Of a stretch of 64,000 nt of DNA, positions 62,780-64,000 are shown in pieces. The DNA comes from Luteirhabdus salina. Its GTDB lineage: Bacteria; Bacteroidota; Bacteroidia; Flavobacteriales; Flavobacteriaceae. The stretch is from positions 873,064 to 937,063 of the forward strand of contig JALAHT010000001.1 of NCBI GenBank assembly GCA_025384855.1. The letters are read 5' to 3'. A model generated the notes under the pieces. The model saw only the letters and a program-made list of their open reading frames with translations. It made no database searches and was not told the origin of the DNA. A program made the position numbers and the translations under genes. Each line of letters opens with the position of its first letter. Positions within the stretch are counted from its first letter, which is position 1.

Positions 62780-63419
62780 GAAAAAACAAAAATATTATGT
62801 GGTGTGGTTTGGAAATCCGACAGGGATTTTCAACACATGGGCGGAATGTAAGAAAGCTATCGCTGGTGTTTCAGGAGCGCAGTATAAGAGTTTTGATAGC
62901 TTAAAGGAAGCCAAAATCGCGTACAACAAAGAGTATAAAGATTACAAGGGTAAATCGACTTCCAAAAGAAAAGGAAAAACCCTTACCGCAGCACAGCGTG
63001 CAAAAATTGGGGAGCCTAATCTTTACAGCATTGCGGTAGACGCGGCCAGTAGTGGTAATCCAGGGAAAGTTGAATATCGAGGGGTCGATACTCAAACGGG
63101 CAAGCAGCTATTTCACCAAGGACCGTTTCAACAGGGCACCAATAATATCGGTGAATTTTTAGCCTTGGTTCACGGTTTGGCTTTCTTAAAGAAGCGAAAG
63201 AGCGATCGGATTCTATATAGCGATTCACGCATAGCCATGGGATGGGTTCGCAAGAAAAAATGCAACACCAAGCTAAAACGCACCCCACGCAATAAAGCTA
63301 TTTTCGAATTGGTCGACCGCGCCGAGCAATGGTTAAAGACACATACCTACACTACCACTGTCGTAAAATGGGAAACGAAGGCTTGGGGAGAGATTCCTGC
63401 CGATTTTGGAAGGAAATAG
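62772..63419 (+). CDS. rnhA: Ribonuclease H with N-terminal viroplasmin-like domain
   Basis: 215 residues from MAKKKQKYYVVWFGNPTGIF. The N-terminal hybrid-binding (Cauli_VI) domain (to ~residue 48) is followed by a basic linker and the RNase H domain with the acidic triad: Asp in VDAASSGNPGKVEY, Glu in NNIGEFLALVHGL and Asp in ILYSDSRIAMGW. It removes RNA from RNA-DNA hybrids. The overlap with purN indicates translational coupling. Confidence 0.92.
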   Translation: MAKKKQKYYVVWFGNPTGIFNTWAECKKAIAGVSGAQYKSFDSLKEAKIAYNKEYKDYKGKSTSKRKGKTLTAAQRAKIGEPNLYSIAVDAASSGNPGKVEYRGVDTQTGKQLFHQGPFQQGTNNIGEFLALVHGLAFLKKRKSDRILYSDSRIAMGWVRKKKCNTKLKRTPRNKAIFELVDRAEQWLKTHTYTTTVVKWETKAWGEIPADFGRK

Positions 63420-63482
63420 CATATAGCAACATTACTGCTTAAAGGCCCTGTTAAAGACCCTTTTAATACCATTTATTTTCCA

Positions 63483-63490
63483 TAAATTTG
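63483..63490 (+). promoter_or_regulatory. Promoter core TAAATTTG for the PfkB-type kinase gene
   Basis: An exact TAnnTTTG match, 23 bases upstream of the ATG at 63514. Confidence 0.5.
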
Positions 63491-63513
63491 CACCCTCATT
63501 CTAACACCCTACT

Positions 63514-64000
63514 ATGAGTAAACTTGTTATCGTTGGAACCGTCGCTTTCGATGCCATTGAAACCCCATTTGGTAAAACTGATAAGATCTTGGGCGGTGCG
63601 GCAACCTATATTGGCTTGGCAGCTTCCAAGTTTAATGCCGATGGCGCTATCGTTTCAGTAGTAGGCGGCGATTTTCCAGAAGACTATCTCGCCATGCTTG
63701 AAAATAATGGCCTTGACATTGAAGGGCTTGAAATAGTAAAAGAAGGGAAAACCTTTTTTTGGAGCGGAAAGTATCACAACGATATGAACTCTCGGGATAC
63801 CTTGGCGACGGAACTGAATGTCTTGGAACATTTCAACCCAAAGGTGCCTTCCGATTATATCAATGCGGAAGTAGTGATGCTCGGAAACCTTCACCCAATG
63901 GTTCAATTAGGTGTTATTGAGCAAATGAACGACCCAAAACTAATCGTATTGGATACGATGAATTTTTGGATGGACAACACTCTTTCAGAACTGAAACAGG
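63514..64000 (+). CDS. PfkB-family carbohydrate kinase (truncated by window edge)
   Basis: 162 codons are visible. The N-terminus MSKLVIVGTVAFDAIETPFG and the GGAATYIGLAASKF substrate block are typical of the PfkB/ribokinase fold, as are VVGGDFPEDYLAMLENNGLD and the later VMLGNLHP. The C-terminal catalytic GAGD motif lies beyond the window, so the substrate cannot be named. It lies downstream of the purN-rnhA pair with its own promoter core. Confidence 0.88.
   Translation, partial: MSKLVIVGTVAFDAIETPFGKTDKILGGAATYIGLAASKFNADGAIVSVVGGDFPEDYLAMLENNGLDIEGLEIVKEGKTFFWSGKYHNDMNSRDTLATELNVLEHFNPKVPSDYINAEVVMLGNLHPMVQLGVIEQMNDPKLIVLDTMNFWMDNTLSELKQ

Overview
The window comes from a member of the Bacteroidota, most likely a marine-type Flavobacteriaceae. 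Evidence: a type IX secretion (T9SS) gene (porZ) and a secreted protease with a T9SS C-terminal sorting domain; many upstream regions with the Bacteroidota promoter core TAnnTTTG; families largely restricted to this group (IPExxxVDY protein, THC0290_0291-type barrel, GbsR/MarR-RND cassette); and lack of clear Shine-Dalgarno sequences. I do not name a species.

Layout. 1-8.5 kb: recO (cut by the window edge) coupled to porZ; gdhA divergent from an outer-membrane barrel gene; a PLP trans-sulfuration enzyme divergent from a DUF3298-type lipoprotein, an ArsC-like protein and an EamA permease. 8.5-16.3 kb: M13 metallopeptidase, threonine dehydrogenase, two unknown coupled genes, TVP38 and SdiA-regulated-type membrane proteins, and two tRNA genes (Arg-CCT, Asn-GTT), each trailed by repeats that contain copies of its own 3' end. 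16.4-23.6 kb: T9SS-exported subtilase, rseP, SCO protein, and a feo iron-uptake operon that includes a 53-aa Cys-tailed gene. 24-30.8 kb: a tro/mnt-type Mn/Zn uptake operon (mntR, outer-membrane protein, binding protein, ATPase, two permeases with C-terminal winged-helix tails). A four-helix-bundle gene flanked by heptanucleotide arrays interrupts it, and a VIT1-type metal transporter is divergent from it. 30.8-38.7 kb: housekeeping genes (TerB-DnaJ protein, bacilliredoxin, acyltransferase, HD hydrolase, radical SAM protein, crotonase, NtrY-like kinase) and one large unknown exported protein. 39-46.9 kb: alpha-2-macroglobulin lipoprotein with PbpC. 46.9-53.7 kb: an RND efflux operon with a regulator at each end. 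53.7-64 kb: YciI-like lipoprotein, CYTH protein, dinB, SH3 lipoprotein, pyk, the acpP-fabF-rnc operon, purN, rnhA and a truncated PfkB-type kinase.

How the genes work together. Two metal circuits stand out: ferrous iron through FeoA/FeoB, and Mn/Zn through the MntR-controlled operon, whose divergent VIT1 gene carries a DtxR/MntR-like operator in the shared intergenic region. The RND operon carries a 24-bp palindrome at its promoter, probably the operator of its first gene. I found no phage, CRISPR array or recognisable defence island. The most unusual material is the repeat architecture behind the two tRNA genes and the heptad-flanked cassette inside the metal operon.
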